A stretch of 33,256 nucleotides of DNA from Chlorobiota bacterium (lineage in GTDB: Bacteria > Bacteroidota > Bacteroidia > Bacteroidales > F082). The notes beneath the pieces were generated by a model. That model worked only from the letters and a program-made list of their open reading frames with translations, searched no databases and had not been told where the DNA came from. Positions 24,717 to 32,624 of the stretch are shown piece after piece (position 1 is the first letter of the stretch; each line of letters starts with the position of its first letter). Where the stretch lies: the NCBI GenBank assembly GCA_030618545.1, contig JAUXDH010000010.1:1-33256 (forward strand), read 5' to 3'. Made by a program: the position numbers and the translations under genes.

Positions 24717-24790
24717 TTTAGAGTTTGTGCCAAAGGCATCCCTTCGGGAGAGTTTAGAGTTTGTGCCAAAGGCATCCCTTCGGGAGAGTT
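24717..24790. repeat. 36-bp tandem repeat with two mini-hairpins per unit
   Basis: Two units (TGCC starts at 24728 and 24764) each contain TGCC-AAA-GGCA and, directly after, TCCC-TTC-GGGA. The two hairpins have 4-bp stems and 3-base loops. They are separated by GAGTTTAGAGTTTG-type sequence, itself a 7-mer repeat. The block fills the 92-base gap between the convergent nadE and nfu-like genes and could serve as a terminator. It resembles REP-type repeats. Confidence 0.7.
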
Positions 24791-24800
24791 TGGAGTAGAG

Positions 24801-25058
24801 TTAGTGTTGTTCAAGATTAATTGCAACAACTTCTTTTATCTCCGGCAATGCTTTTTTCATGGTTGACTCAACACCATTTTTTAGGGTCATAGTGCTGAAC
24901 GGACAGGATCCACAAGCACCGGTAAGTTCAACATTTACGATATAATCATCTGTAAGCTCAACAAATGTAATGTCGCCGCCATCCTGCTGCAGATAAGGTC
25001 TAACCTGCTCGAGTATGTTGATTACCTTTTGTGTTAATTCTTCTCTGTTATTATCCAT
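24801..25058 (-). CDS. NifU-like C-terminal domain iron-sulfur scaffold/carrier (Nfu)
   Basis: The 85-residue single-domain protein has GGDITFVEL and the cluster-binding GACGSCPFS motif (Cys49, Cys52). A dimer holds one [4Fe-4S] cluster bridged by two CxxC motifs and passes it to client proteins. It lies 11 bases after the mrp gene on the same strand, so two Fe-S carriers are encoded together. Length and motif spacing are normal for the short Nfu type. Confidence 0.93.
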   Translation of the reverse strand: MDNNREELTQKVINILEQVRPYLQQDGGDITFVELTDDYIVNVELTGACGSCPFSTMTLKNGVESTMKKALPEIKEVVAINLEQH

Positions 25059-25069
25059 TTTATTGTTGT

Positions 25070-26134
25070 TTAATTCGGGGTTAATGCTTGTTTTATTTCT
25101 ACTTGTTTCATGGTTTCCACCGCTATGTCATTGAAGGCAGCACTCACGGGAGATAATACATCAAGTGAGAGAGGAGTGCCATTGTCTCCGCTTTCGGTGA
25201 TCTTTTCTACAATCGGGATCCTGCCAAGTACAGGTATGTCAAGTTCAGCAGCCAATTGGTCTGTAGCACCCTTTCCAAAGATATAATATTTTTTATCGGG
25301 GAGTTCATCCGGAGTGAAATAGGCCATGTTCTCAATAAGGCCAAACAAAGGAATAGTAAGCTTCTCCTGTCGGTACATCATGGCTGCTCTCCTTACATCA
25401 GCAATGGCAATCTTTTGCGGAGTCGTTACCAGAATTGTACCGGTTACCCTGTAATCCTGGGCAAGTGTAAGCTGTATGTCTCCTGTCCCCGGCGGCATGT
25501 CAATCACAAGGTAATCCAAATCTCCCCATTCCGCATCATTCATCAACTGGTTGAAGGCCTTGTTGATCATTGAGCCGCGCCACATCAATGCCTGGTCGGG
25601 GGTGACAAAAAAACCAAGGGATAAGATCTTGACATCATACTTTTGAATAGGAATGATCAGGGGTTTTCCCTCCCTCTCAATGACGCCTGGGTGCTCTTCT
25701 TCTACCCCAAACATAATCGGCACAGAAGGTCCCATAATATCAGCATCAAGAATACCAACAGATTTACCCATTTTAGCAAGAGAAACAGCCAGGTTGGCAG
25801 CTACTGTTGATTTTCCTACGCCTCCCTTTCCTGAAATAACAGCAATGATATTCGTTACACCGGATAATGGCCCTTTACCAAGTTCCGCTTCACTTACAGG
25901 CTTAACAGTAACCGGCGTGTCCTCACCAAATTCTTTTTTAAGAATGTTGGTTGCAGAATTGCAGACAATACCAACAGAAGGATCATTCATATCAGGAAAA
26001 ACAATGGATACTGTTATTTCATTCCTGACTACCCTAATATCGTGAATCATGCCCAGATCAACTATGTTGTTCTGTTTTTTAAAGTAGATCACCTGCTTCA
26101 AAGCCTCCGTGATCTTTTCTTTTGTGGTCGACAT
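25070..26134 (-). CDS. Mrp/NBP35 (ApbC) family P-loop ATPase, Fe-S carrier
   Basis: The 354-residue cytoplasmic protein has an N-terminal MIP18/DUF59 domain (ITEALKQVIYFKKQNNIVDLGMIHDI) and a ParA-type ATPase with the deviant Walker A GKGGVGKST (102-110). LDADIMGPSVP and YLVIDMPPGTGDIQLTLAQ follow. Mrp proteins carry [4Fe-4S] clusters through a C-terminal CxxC. Here the only cysteine is C58, and the position after ENMAYFTPDELPDKKYYIFG has none. If it binds a cluster it must do so differently, or it may not. The neighbouring Nfu may supply the scaffold function. The two genes form an operon with 11 bases between them. Confidence 0.93.
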   Translation of the reverse strand: MSTTKEKITEALKQVIYFKKQNNIVDLGMIHDIRVVRNEITVSIVFPDMNDPSVGIVCNSATNILKKEFGEDTPVTVKPVSEAELGKGPLSGVTNIIAVISGKGGVGKSTVAANLAVSLAKMGKSVGILDADIMGPSVPIMFGVEEEHPGVIEREGKPLIIPIQKYDVKILSLGFFVTPDQALMWRGSMINKAFNQLMNDAEWGDLDYLVIDMPPGTGDIQLTLAQDYRVTGTILVTTPQKIAIADVRRAAMMYRQEKLTIPLFGLIENMAYFTPDELPDKKYYIFGKGATDQLAAELDIPVLGRIPIVEKITESGDNGTPLSLDVLSPVSAAFNDIAVETMKQVEIKQALTPN

Positions 26135-26233
26135 GAACTATTTATTTTTATTTAGACTTAATTATAATAACTTAATATTCAAAGGCAAATGTACGTAATA
26201 TACCTTTTAGAATTCAATGAGTGCAAAGATTAA

Positions 26234-26341
26234 TGGAGTATTTAGAGTGCCTAAAGTAATTAAAGTGACTAAAGTATTTAAAGTGACTAAAGTATTTAAA
26301 GTGCCTGGAGTATTTAAAGTGCCTGGAGTATTTAAAGAGTT
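26234..26341. repeat. 9-bp degenerate tandem array, 12 units (TAAAGTGAC-like), second locus
   Basis: Twelve uninterrupted 9-base units: TGGAGTATT, TAGAGTGCC, TAAAGTAAT, TAAAGTGAC, TAAAGTATT and similar. They largely alternate between a GTGNC and a GTATT ending, so an 18-base higher-order period is visible. The unit is the same as the one at 20326-20513, but here all copies face one way. Confidence 0.8.
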
Positions 26342-26507
26342 TATCATTTAATAAAAGTTAGTTATTTGGTTATTTCACAGCAGAGGATTAGGATTTACGA
26401 GTTACCTATTACGCGGTTCTTGTCCTGTATCATCCATCCATCCATACGGGCTCCCTTCGGTCACTGGTAAATTTGTTGAATTAGTTAATAAGGGAATCAC
26501 AACTGAA

Positions 26508-26528
26508 GACTGTGGACTGCGGACTGTC
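26508..26528. repeat. Triple 7-mer repeat (GACTGTG-GACTGCG-GACTGTC)
   Basis: Three adjacent near-identical 7-mers in the gap downstream of the alkyltransferase-like gene. Its word length matches the AGTCAGT duplication at 9717-9731 and the GTTTAGA words at about 24715, suggesting 7-mer slippage tracts are frequent in this genome. Confidence 0.45.
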
Positions 26529-26567
26529 ATTGGCTCATTTTTATATTTACCTGGTATTACTAATTTT

Positions 26568-26900
26568 TTACCCAGGTTCTTGCGGATGCCAAAAGACTTC
26601 GTTAAAATTAGTGATCCTGTTATCTTCAACATAGATACCTTCACTTTCCAAAAGCTGTTTCATCACATCTTTTCCACCAAAATGGAACTTGCCTGTCAAA
26701 AGTCCGTTTCTGTTAACCACCCGATGGGCCGGAATATTATCAGGCTGGTGGTGGGAACCATTCATAGCCCAGCCTACCATCCGGGCTGATCCTTTGCTTC
26801 CAAGGTACTCCGCTATTGCTCCATAAGAGGTTACCCTGCCGTAGGGGATCTGCATTACGACCTCATAAACCCTTTGGAAGAATCCTTGTTTGTCATCCAT
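26568..26900 (-). CDS. MGMT family protein, alkyltransferase-like (ATL) with Ala in place of active Cys
   Basis: The 110-residue protein is the DNA-binding domain of O6-alkylguanine-DNA alkyltransferases: QIPYGRVTSYGAIAEYLG (helix-turn-helix), SARMVGWAM (with the arginine-finger Arg40) and IPAHRVVNRNGLLTGK. The active-site PCHRV cysteine is replaced by Ala58, so it cannot accept an alkyl group. ATL proteins instead bind O6-alkylguanine and flag it to nucleotide excision repair. Its first 8 bases overlap the end of trmB, so the two are translationally coupled. A decayed alkA elsewhere in the window means base-excision alkylation repair may be reduced here. Confidence 0.9.
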   Translation of the reverse strand: MDDKQGFFQRVYEVVMQIPYGRVTSYGAIAEYLGSKGSARMVGWAMNGSHHQPDNIPAHRVVNRNGLLTGKFHFGGKDVMKQLLESEGIYVEDNRITNFNEVFWHPQEPG

Positions 26901-27567
26901 TTTCCAGTTGGAATTTTAGGTATTTGATCCTGGTGCCATGCTTGAGCCATATCTTCTCATAATAAGTTTGAATCTGTGTTACTTCATTTTCCAAACCCGA
27001 AGAATACACGTCGTCATTTGCATACAATAATTTCAATCCAAGCTCATTAATTACATCGAGAGTGTATTCGAAGAATATGATGTTGTCTGTCTTTAAATGA
27101 ATAATTCCCCCGGGCTTAAGAAATTCAGAATACTGCTTGAGGAAATTAGGTGATGTCAATCTCTTTTTAGATTTGATCTGTCGGGGCTGTGGGTCTGGAA
27201 AAGTGATCCATATCTCAGAAACCTCATCTTTACTAAAATAAAATCCTGTCAGATTGATGCGTGTCCTGATAAAAGCTACGTTGGTTATCCCTTCATCTTC
27301 CGCTGTCTTAAGTCCCTTCCACATCCTGGCACCCTTGACATCTATCCCAATGTAGTTGCGATCAGGATTCATTCGCGCTAAACCAACCGTGTATTCTCCC
27401 TTGCCGCATCCTAATTCAAGAATAAGGTCGTTACTGTTTTTGAAAAAATCCTTTGACCAATTCCCCTTGAGATCAAATCCCAGGGCTATTTCTTCATAAG
27501 TGTACTGGAAAAGATTATCGAAAGTGAGGTTCTCAGCAAACCGTTGCAATTTGTTTTTAGCTGCCAA
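26893..27567 (-). CDS. trmB: tRNA (guanine-N7-)-methyltransferase
   Basis: The 224-residue SAM-dependent enzyme methylates G46 in the tRNA variable loop. It shows the SAM-binding LELGCGKGEYTVGLA (about residues 50-64), the acidic YIGIDVKGARMW, and the TrmB signature ITFPDPQPRQIKSKKRL with the TSPNFL segment typical of Bacteroidota. The length is normal. It overlaps the ATL gene by 8 bases downstream and follows the HU/SPOR gene by 11 bases, within a minus-strand run of six closely spaced genes. Confidence 0.95.
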   Translation of the reverse strand: MAAKNKLQRFAENLTFDNLFQYTYEEIALGFDLKGNWSKDFFKNSNDLILELGCGKGEYTVGLARMNPDRNYIGIDVKGARMWKGLKTAEDEGITNVAFIRTRINLTGFYFSKDEVSEIWITFPDPQPRQIKSKKRLTSPNFLKQYSEFLKPGGIIHLKTDNIIFFEYTLDVINELGLKLLYANDDVYSSGLENEVTQIQTYYEKIWLKHGTRIKYLKFQLENG

Positions 27568-27578
27568 CCTATAGAAAT

Positions 27579-28730
27579 TTACTTCTTAAGTATCCAGGCA
27601 TCGGCATTGTCTTCCACCCTGATAGCCTGGAGCTTTTCTTTTGCCAGTTTCAGATTCCCAACACTCACATACGCCACCCTGAACATACCCCTGGAATTGG
27701 TGTCAGCGATCATCGCATCAAAACCTTTTTGTTTCAATTGTTCGATAAGCCTTGCTGCATTCTTTTCCTTGCCAAAAGATCCGGCGATAATGTAATATTG
27801 TTTGGTTGAGGGGGCTGGTTTTGGAATTGAAATTTCTTTATCGGGCATTTCGACGGATTCAACTTTCTTTACCGGGTCCTTTTCAGCGGGTGCGATATTT
27901 TCAGTTACCGGTTGGTTTTCAGAAGCTGTCTCTGCAGTCTTGGATGGTAATTCTGAAATGCCTGTTGCCTTTTCACCTTCTTTGGAAAACTCAGACTTTG
28001 GAAGTACTTCTTTTTCCGCCCGGAATACCTCCGGTTCCTGTCTTGGTTGATATTGTGGAGTTGTATTGTTGAATGGGAAAAAAGATGCCTGGTTTTCCCA
28101 ATAGTTGAGTACGTTATCCCTGTTTTGCAAACCCCATGCAATTGTTATCACAAATAGCGCCAGCAAAGAAATGATCAATGAAGGCCTTACAAAAGCTCTC
28201 TTTTTCTTTTTTTCACCTCTGTTATCTTTTACCGGTTTCCTGTCAACGGGTTTGCTCCGTTGCCTTTGCTCAGGTACAAGCAGCCCCATAAATTTACCTT
28301 CTTCATAATCACGTTTAATTGCCGGAGAGATAAAACTGTAAAGGCCGAATGATTTCGTATTGTAATTGAGGGTAAAGTCCTGATCAAATGAGATATTTTT
28401 TCCTTCATCCAGAAACAGGGATCCGATGTCTTCCAGTTCTATATTCTCCCCTTGCTGTAATTTGAGATAGATTCCGGAAACAAATTCATCAACTATCCGG
28501 CGTGCATCTGAATAGGTAATGTTCTCTTTTCGACTAATGTAGTTAACCAGCAAACCATCATCCGTGTTAAGGTGAATGTTAAAAAATAATTGGTTGTATG
28601 GCGGTTTAAACTCGTGGGTTAGCCGATTGATTGTCGCTGAATGTGCATTCGTAATAAATCCCCCCAATCCTGGTAAAACAACACATTCGTAGTTAATTAT
28701 TAGTTCTGAGATGTATCTGGAGATATTCAT
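27579..28730 (-). CDS. HU-CCDC81 and SPOR domain membrane protein
   Basis: The 383-residue protein has N-terminal HU-CCDC81-type domains (ISRYISELIINYECVVLPGLGGFI and the second half to about residue 135). A basic linker with KKKKR leads to a membrane helix (about 183-201, IISLLALFVITIAWGL). A long Pro/Glu/Lys-rich periplasmic stalk follows, then a C-terminal SPOR domain (about 308-383, QYYIIAGSFGKEKNAARLIEQL). SPOR domains bind denuded septal peptidoglycan, so it probably localises to the division site with its HU-like part in the cytoplasm. The architecture is typical of Bacteroidota. It is upstream of trmB in the same run. Confidence 0.92.
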   Translation of the reverse strand: MNISRYISELIINYECVVLPGLGGFITNAHSATINRLTHEFKPPYNQLFFNIHLNTDDGLLVNYISRKENITYSDARRIVDEFVSGIYLKLQQGENIELEDIGSLFLDEGKNISFDQDFTLNYNTKSFGLYSFISPAIKRDYEEGKFMGLLVPEQRQRSKPVDRKPVKDNRGEKKKKRAFVRPSLIISLLALFVITIAWGLQNRDNVLNYWENQASFFPFNNTTPQYQPRQEPEVFRAEKEVLPKSEFSKEGEKATGISELPSKTAETASENQPVTENIAPAEKDPVKKVESVEMPDKEISIPKPAPSTKQYYIIAGSFGKEKNAARLIEQLKQKGFDAMIADTNSRGMFRVAYVSVGNLKLAKEKLQAIRVEDNADAWILKK

Positions 28731-28783
28731 GTGATCAGGCCAATTATCCGAATGTGCTAAAATAAGTAAACATCCTTTCTATT

Positions 28784-29536
28784 TCAAATGCTGTTTGTAA
28801 GTTTTGATAAATCTTCGGGCGTATCAACAGAAAGACTTTCAAATTCTGTAGTGGCGACAGTGATGCTGAACCCTTGTTCCAACCACCTGAGCTGCTCCAG
28901 TTTTTCAGTTTCTTCGAGCAAACCAGATTTTAATTTCGTGATTTTCGAAAGAATATCGGATCGGTATCCATAAATACCAATATGTTTATAAAAATCGTGG
29001 TGATCTAACCAGTCTTGCGGGTCTGCGTCGCGAACAAAAGGTATCGTTTGCCGGCTGAAATAAAGCGCTTTACCGGCAGAATTCTTTACGACTTTTACTA
29101 CATTGGGATTAAATAATTCTTTTGAATCAGTTATTTTTCTGGCCAGTGTTCCTATTTCAACCTCAGTGTCCTGAAACAATTGGGCCACCTGATCAATTTG
29201 GACGGGATTGATAAAAGGTTCATCTCCCTGAATATTAATCAATGTAGCTGCTTGTGTTTCTGTCTCCCCAACGGAAAGAATATCCAGCACCTCTTTGCAT
29301 CTTGAAGTGCCATTCTGATGATCTGCTGTGGTCATCAGTACCGACCCGCCGAATCCCTTTACATGATCATAGATGCGCGAATCATCGGTGGCTACAATAA
29401 CATCACCAAGCAACCTGGATTTCTTTGCCTGTTCCCAAACCCGCCTTATCATACTCTTACCATTGATTATGGCCAATGGTTTGCCGGGAAACCTGGCAGA
29501 AGCATAACGGGAAGGAATTACACCAATTATTTTCAT
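28784..29536 (-). CDS. kdsB: 3-deoxy-manno-octulosonate cytidylyltransferase (CMP-Kdo synthetase)
   Basis: The 250-residue enzyme activates Kdo with CTP to CMP-Kdo for lipid A-core assembly. It opens with the nucleotide-binding PSRYASARFPGKPL, then IVATDDSRIYDH, the ADHQNGTSRC motif and INIQGDEPFI, all KdsB hallmarks. The length is normal. It confirms a Kdo-containing lipopolysaccharide-type outer membrane. The deoxynucleoside kinase lies 15 bases upstream on the same strand. Confidence 0.97.
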   Translation of the reverse strand: MKIIGVIPSRYASARFPGKPLAIINGKSMIRRVWEQAKKSRLLGDVIVATDDSRIYDHVKGFGGSVLMTTADHQNGTSRCKEVLDILSVGETETQAATLINIQGDEPFINPVQIDQVAQLFQDTEVEIGTLARKITDSKELFNPNVVKVVKNSAGKALYFSRQTIPFVRDADPQDWLDHHDFYKHIGIYGYRSDILSKITKLKSGLLEETEKLEQLRWLEQGFSITVATTEFESLSVDTPEDLSKLTNSI

Positions 29537-29551
29537 GATGCAAAAAATGAA

Positions 29552-30163
29552 CTAGAAAAGACCATGGACCTCTGCATTTACTGCGTTGATCACTTCACTG
29601 AGATCTTCAGGTTTGGCAAAATCTGTGTCATCCACCTGAACAATGAGCAGTTTTCCAAGTTTATAACTGTTGATCCATGTTTCGTATCTCTCATTCAACA
29701 GCTTTAAATAATCGAGACGGATGGAAGCTTCGTATTCCCTTCCTCTTTTCTGGATCTGTTCTACAAGCGTTGACACCGAAGCCCTAAGGTAAATAAGCAG
29801 GTCAGGCGGCTGAAGAAAAGAACTCATCAATTCAAACAGTGATGCATAGTTCTCAAAATCGCGGGTCGACATCAGATTCATCGAATGAAGGTTAGGCGCG
29901 AAAATGTAAGCATCTTCGTATATCGTTCTGTCCTGAACAATATTTTTACCGCTCTTACGGATCTCCACAACCTGTCTGAATCGTGAGTTAAGGAAATAGA
30001 CCTGGAGGTTAAACGACCACCGCTGCATATCCTCATAAAAACTGTTGAGGTAAGGATTGTTTTCCACATCCTCATACTGGGGTTTCCATCCAAAGTGTTT
30101 TGCCATTAATCGGGTCAGGGTTGTTTTTCCTGAGCCAATATTCCCTGCGATAGCTATATGCAT
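29552..30163 (-). CDS. Deoxynucleoside kinase (dNK/dGK-dAK family)
   Basis: The 203-residue cytoplasmic kinase phosphorylates deoxynucleosides for salvage. Visible are the P-loop GNIGSGKTT (residues 7-15), the QDRTIYEDAYIF segment carrying the family DR motif, LIYLRASVSTLVEQIQKRGRE with the arginine-rich lid, and a C-terminal helix region. Substrate preference (dA/dG versus dC or dT) cannot be decided from sequence alone. It lies 15 bases upstream of kdsB in a minus-strand run. Confidence 0.93.
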   Translation of the reverse strand: MHIAIAGNIGSGKTTLTRLMAKHFGWKPQYEDVENNPYLNSFYEDMQRWSFNLQVYFLNSRFRQVVEIRKSGKNIVQDRTIYEDAYIFAPNLHSMNLMSTRDFENYASLFELMSSFLQPPDLLIYLRASVSTLVEQIQKRGREYEASIRLDYLKLLNERYETWINSYKLGKLLIVQVDDTDFAKPEDLSEVINAVNAEVHGLF

Positions 30164-30231
30164 TTGTAAAAGTTTTGTGTACGAATTTAGTCTTTTTATC
30201 GATAAACCGGTTATTGAACCAAAAGCAAAAA

Positions 30232-31737
30232 TCAGATCATTCTGATTATTTCATCAGCATATTCACGGGTGTTCGAAAGACGTGGCACTTTGTTCTGACC
30301 GCCAAGCTTATCCCTTTTTTTCATCCATTTGTAAAAAGTTCCTTTCGGAAGGATTTTAATGATCGGGGCTTTGAGAATAAGGCTTTGGTAACGTTTTGCT
30401 TCGTAATCAGAATTTAACGATTTCAGCGCGTTGTCGAAGGCTTCCCTGAAAAACTCCTTATCTGTTGGGATTTTTTCAAATTCTATTAGCCATTCATGTG
30501 TCATGTCATCATCCTTAAAAACAGGAGAGGCGGTATATTCAGCCACCTGCGCGCCGGTTTTGGAACAGGCAATGATTAAGGCCTTTTCGGCATTGTCGAT
30601 GATCAATTCTTCTCCAGCGACGTTTATAAAATTCGTGGTACGACCTGTTATCCGTATGCGGTGAGGTTTTGTAGAAGTGAATGTAACCGTATCACCTATC
30701 TGGTAACGCCATAAGCCTGCGTTGGTGGTGATGATCAAAGCATAGTTTTCACCCTCACGTACATCACTGAGGTGTACAATTTTTGGATAATCCTTACCTA
30801 ATTCGCTGGTCGGTAAAAACTCATAGTAAATACCATAATCCAGCATAAGCAATATCTCATCGCTATTTTTTTGATCCTGTATGCCAAAGAAACCTTCAGA
30901 AGCATTGTAGGTATTAATATAGGTCATCCCATCAGGATTGATGAGGGAATTGTATTGGTCCCGATAAGGATCAAATTTCACTCCTCCATGAAAAAAGACT
31001 TCAAGGTTCGGCCATACTTCTCTCAGGTCAGTTTTCTTTGATTTCTTCAGAATTTTTTTCAGAAGAACCAGCATCCATGACGGCACCCCGGAAATGCTCC
31101 TCACATCATGGTTGATGGTAGACTCCGCCATCAACTCCAGTTTATTTTCCCATTCATCCATCAGCGCTATTTCAATGGATGGTGTGCGCTTGAACTGTGC
31201 CCAGAAAGGAAGATTTTGCATCAGGATGGCTGAGAGGTCACCCTCATAATAAGAAGTGTTGCTTACCTCCTGTACCACTCCACTGCCCCCCATTACCAGG
31301 CTTTTACCTTCAAACAGTCCCGAATCCTGGTACATATTAAGGTATATGGAAAGCATGTCTTTTCCTCCTTTGTAATGGCAATCTTCAATGGAGGACTCTG
31401 TCATTGGTATGAACTTGCTTTTGCCGGTAGTGGTACCTGATGATTTTGCAAACCATTTTACCTCCTCCGGCCATAACAAATAGTTTTCTCCATTTCTTAA
31501 CCGGTCAATGGTTGGCTTAAGGTCTTCGTAGGTGCTCACCGGCAATCTACTGGCAAAGGTGTCGTCCGAGCGGATTGAACGGAAATCGTAGTTCCTGCCC
31601 CATTCAGTATCCCTCGCTGTGTGCAGCAGTTTTTTCAAAAGTTCATCCTGCACCTCATAAGGGTACTTCTTAAAGAGTTCTATCTGGTGTATCCTTTTTT
31701 TAATCAACCAGTGAATAACGGAATTAATAAGGGTCAT
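30232..31737 (-). CDS. GH3 auxin-responsive promoter family protein
   Basis: The 501-residue protein belongs to the GH3 family, acyl-adenylate-forming enzymes related to the plant acyl-acid amido synthetases. It carries the ATP-binding SSGTTTGKSKFIPMT (about residues 94-108), YINTYNASEGFFGIQ and the YRLGD-like YQIGDTVTF motif, then RTTNFINVAGEELI. Bacterial GH3-like proteins are common in Bacteroidota, but their acid and amine substrates are unknown. It is divergent from ispE across 79 bases that contain exact -7 boxes on each strand. It is the first gene of the minus-strand run. Confidence 0.93.
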   Translation of the reverse strand: MTLINSVIHWLIKKRIHQIELFKKYPYEVQDELLKKLLHTARDTEWGRNYDFRSIRSDDTFASRLPVSTYEDLKPTIDRLRNGENYLLWPEEVKWFAKSSGTTTGKSKFIPMTESSIEDCHYKGGKDMLSIYLNMYQDSGLFEGKSLVMGGSGVVQEVSNTSYYEGDLSAILMQNLPFWAQFKRTPSIEIALMDEWENKLELMAESTINHDVRSISGVPSWMLVLLKKILKKSKKTDLREVWPNLEVFFHGGVKFDPYRDQYNSLINPDGMTYINTYNASEGFFGIQDQKNSDEILLMLDYGIYYEFLPTSELGKDYPKIVHLSDVREGENYALIITTNAGLWRYQIGDTVTFTSTKPHRIRITGRTTNFINVAGEELIIDNAEKALIIACSKTGAQVAEYTASPVFKDDDMTHEWLIEFEKIPTDKEFFREAFDNALKSLNSDYEAKRYQSLILKAPIIKILPKGTFYKWMKKRDKLGGQNKVPRLSNTREYADEIIRMI

Positions 31738-31765
31738 GTTGAAATGAAAGAATTAAACTAGCGCC

Positions 31766-31773
31766 CAAAATTA
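31766..31773 (-). promoter_or_regulatory. Candidate -7 box (TAATTTTG) for the GH3-like gene
   Basis: An exact TAnnTTTG match on the minus strand lies 28 bases before the start codon at 31737. No TTTG at about -33 is apparent. Confidence 0.4.
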
Positions 31774-31803
31774 ACAAGAAATAAAGATAATCGGGGTTTG
31801 CAT

Positions 31804-31811
31804 TACCTTTG
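31804..31811 (+). promoter_or_regulatory. Candidate -7 box (TACCTTTG) for ispE
   Basis: An exact TAnnTTTG match ends 5 bases before the ispE ATG at 31817. If used, the mRNA would be leaderless or nearly so. TTTG also occurs at 31797-31800, but too close to act as the -33 box. Confidence 0.3.
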
Positions 31812-31816
31812 ATTTT

Positions 31817-32623
31817 ATGATCTGTTTTCCTAACGCGAAAATAAACCTGGGTTTACATGTCACTTCAAAGAGGCCGGACGGGTATCACAACATCGAATCG
31901 GTTATCTATCCTATTCCTTTTTTTGATGTGCTGGAATTTTTTCCTTCTGATAAGTATTCTTTGAAGGTTTCAGGTCTGGATATCTCCTCTCCTGTTGAAG
32001 ATAACCTTGTTACTAAAGCATGGAACCTGCTGAATAAGAGATACGGAATACCGTCAGTCAGCATCCATCTGTTAAAAACAATACCGGCAGGATCGGGATT
32101 GGGCGGAGGATCAGCGGATGCATCTTTCCTTCTGAAATCACTCAACCTGTTTTTTAACCTGAAAATAGAAGACGAAAACTTAGTGAAACTCGCTGCTGAA
32201 CTTGGAAGCGACTGTCAATTTTTTATTGAGAACAAACCTGCTCTGGTTATGGGAAGGGGCGAAATCATCACCCCCATTGATGGAGTGCTGAAAGATCTTA
32301 TCCTGATCGTGGTGTATCCAGGAATTCCAGTATCATCAAGGGAGGCGTATGAAGGAATAATACCATCTCAAAAGAATAAAAATATTGTATCCGTTTACAA
32401 TAGTCCAATTGGAAAATGGAAGAATGAATTAATTAATGACTTTGAATCACATGTTTTCAGTATCCACCCCGACCTCAGGGATATTAAAGACAGCCTTTAT
32501 CAACAGGGAGCCGCCTATGTTTCCCTTAGCGGAAGTGGTTCCGGAATCTACGGCATCTTCAATCAAAAACCGGCTGAATTGAAAATAAACTCCAATTACC
32601 TGATTCGATGGGTGAAGTTATGA
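31817..32623 (+). CDS. ispE: 4-diphosphocytidyl-2-C-methyl-D-erythritol kinase
   Basis: The 268-residue GHMP kinase of the non-mevalonate isoprenoid pathway phosphorylates the 2-hydroxyl of CDP-methylerythritol. It starts MICFPNAKINLGLHVTSKRPDGYHN, with the conserved Lys and Asp region. It has the ATP loop IPAGSGLGGGSADA (about residues 91-104) and the C-terminal SLSGSGSGIYGIF. The length is slightly shorter than in E. coli, as usual for Bacteroidota. It indicates that this organism uses the MEP pathway. It ends 1 base from the stop of the convergent carboxymuconolactone decarboxylase-like gene. Confidence 0.96.
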   Translation: MICFPNAKINLGLHVTSKRPDGYHNIESVIYPIPFFDVLEFFPSDKYSLKVSGLDISSPVEDNLVTKAWNLLNKRYGIPSVSIHLLKTIPAGSGLGGGSADASFLLKSLNLFFNLKIEDENLVKLAAELGSDCQFFIENKPALVMGRGEIITPIDGVLKDLILIVVYPGIPVSSREAYEGIIPSQKNKNIVSVYNSPIGKWKNELINDFESHVFSIHPDLRDIKDSLYQQGAAYVSLSGSGSGIYGIFNQKPAELKINSNYLIRWVKL

Positions 32624-32624
32624 T

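Larger units (their letters stand above)
26135..26567. other. 433-base gene-free region with a 9-bp repeat array
   Basis: The gap separates mrp from the alkyltransferase-like gene, both on the minus strand. It contains the upstream region of mrp, the 9-bp array (26234-26341), an AT-rich stretch, and the GACTGYG triple near 26508-26528. An 80-codon minus-strand frame overlapping the next gene has no family features and is not called. Confidence 0.7.

Noticed and set aside
24635-24829. 64-codon minus-strand frame with a repeated NSPEGMPLAQTL
   Set aside because: It is the translation of the 36-bp repeat plus antisense of the nadE end.
20326-26341. CRISPR arrays
   Set aside because: Repeat units are 9 bases with no unique spacers of regular length, and no cas genes are present.
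26402-26644. 80-codon minus-strand frame downstream of and overlapping the ATL gene
   Set aside because: About a third overlaps the ATL gene in another frame and the rest crosses low-complexity sequence; no recognisable domain.
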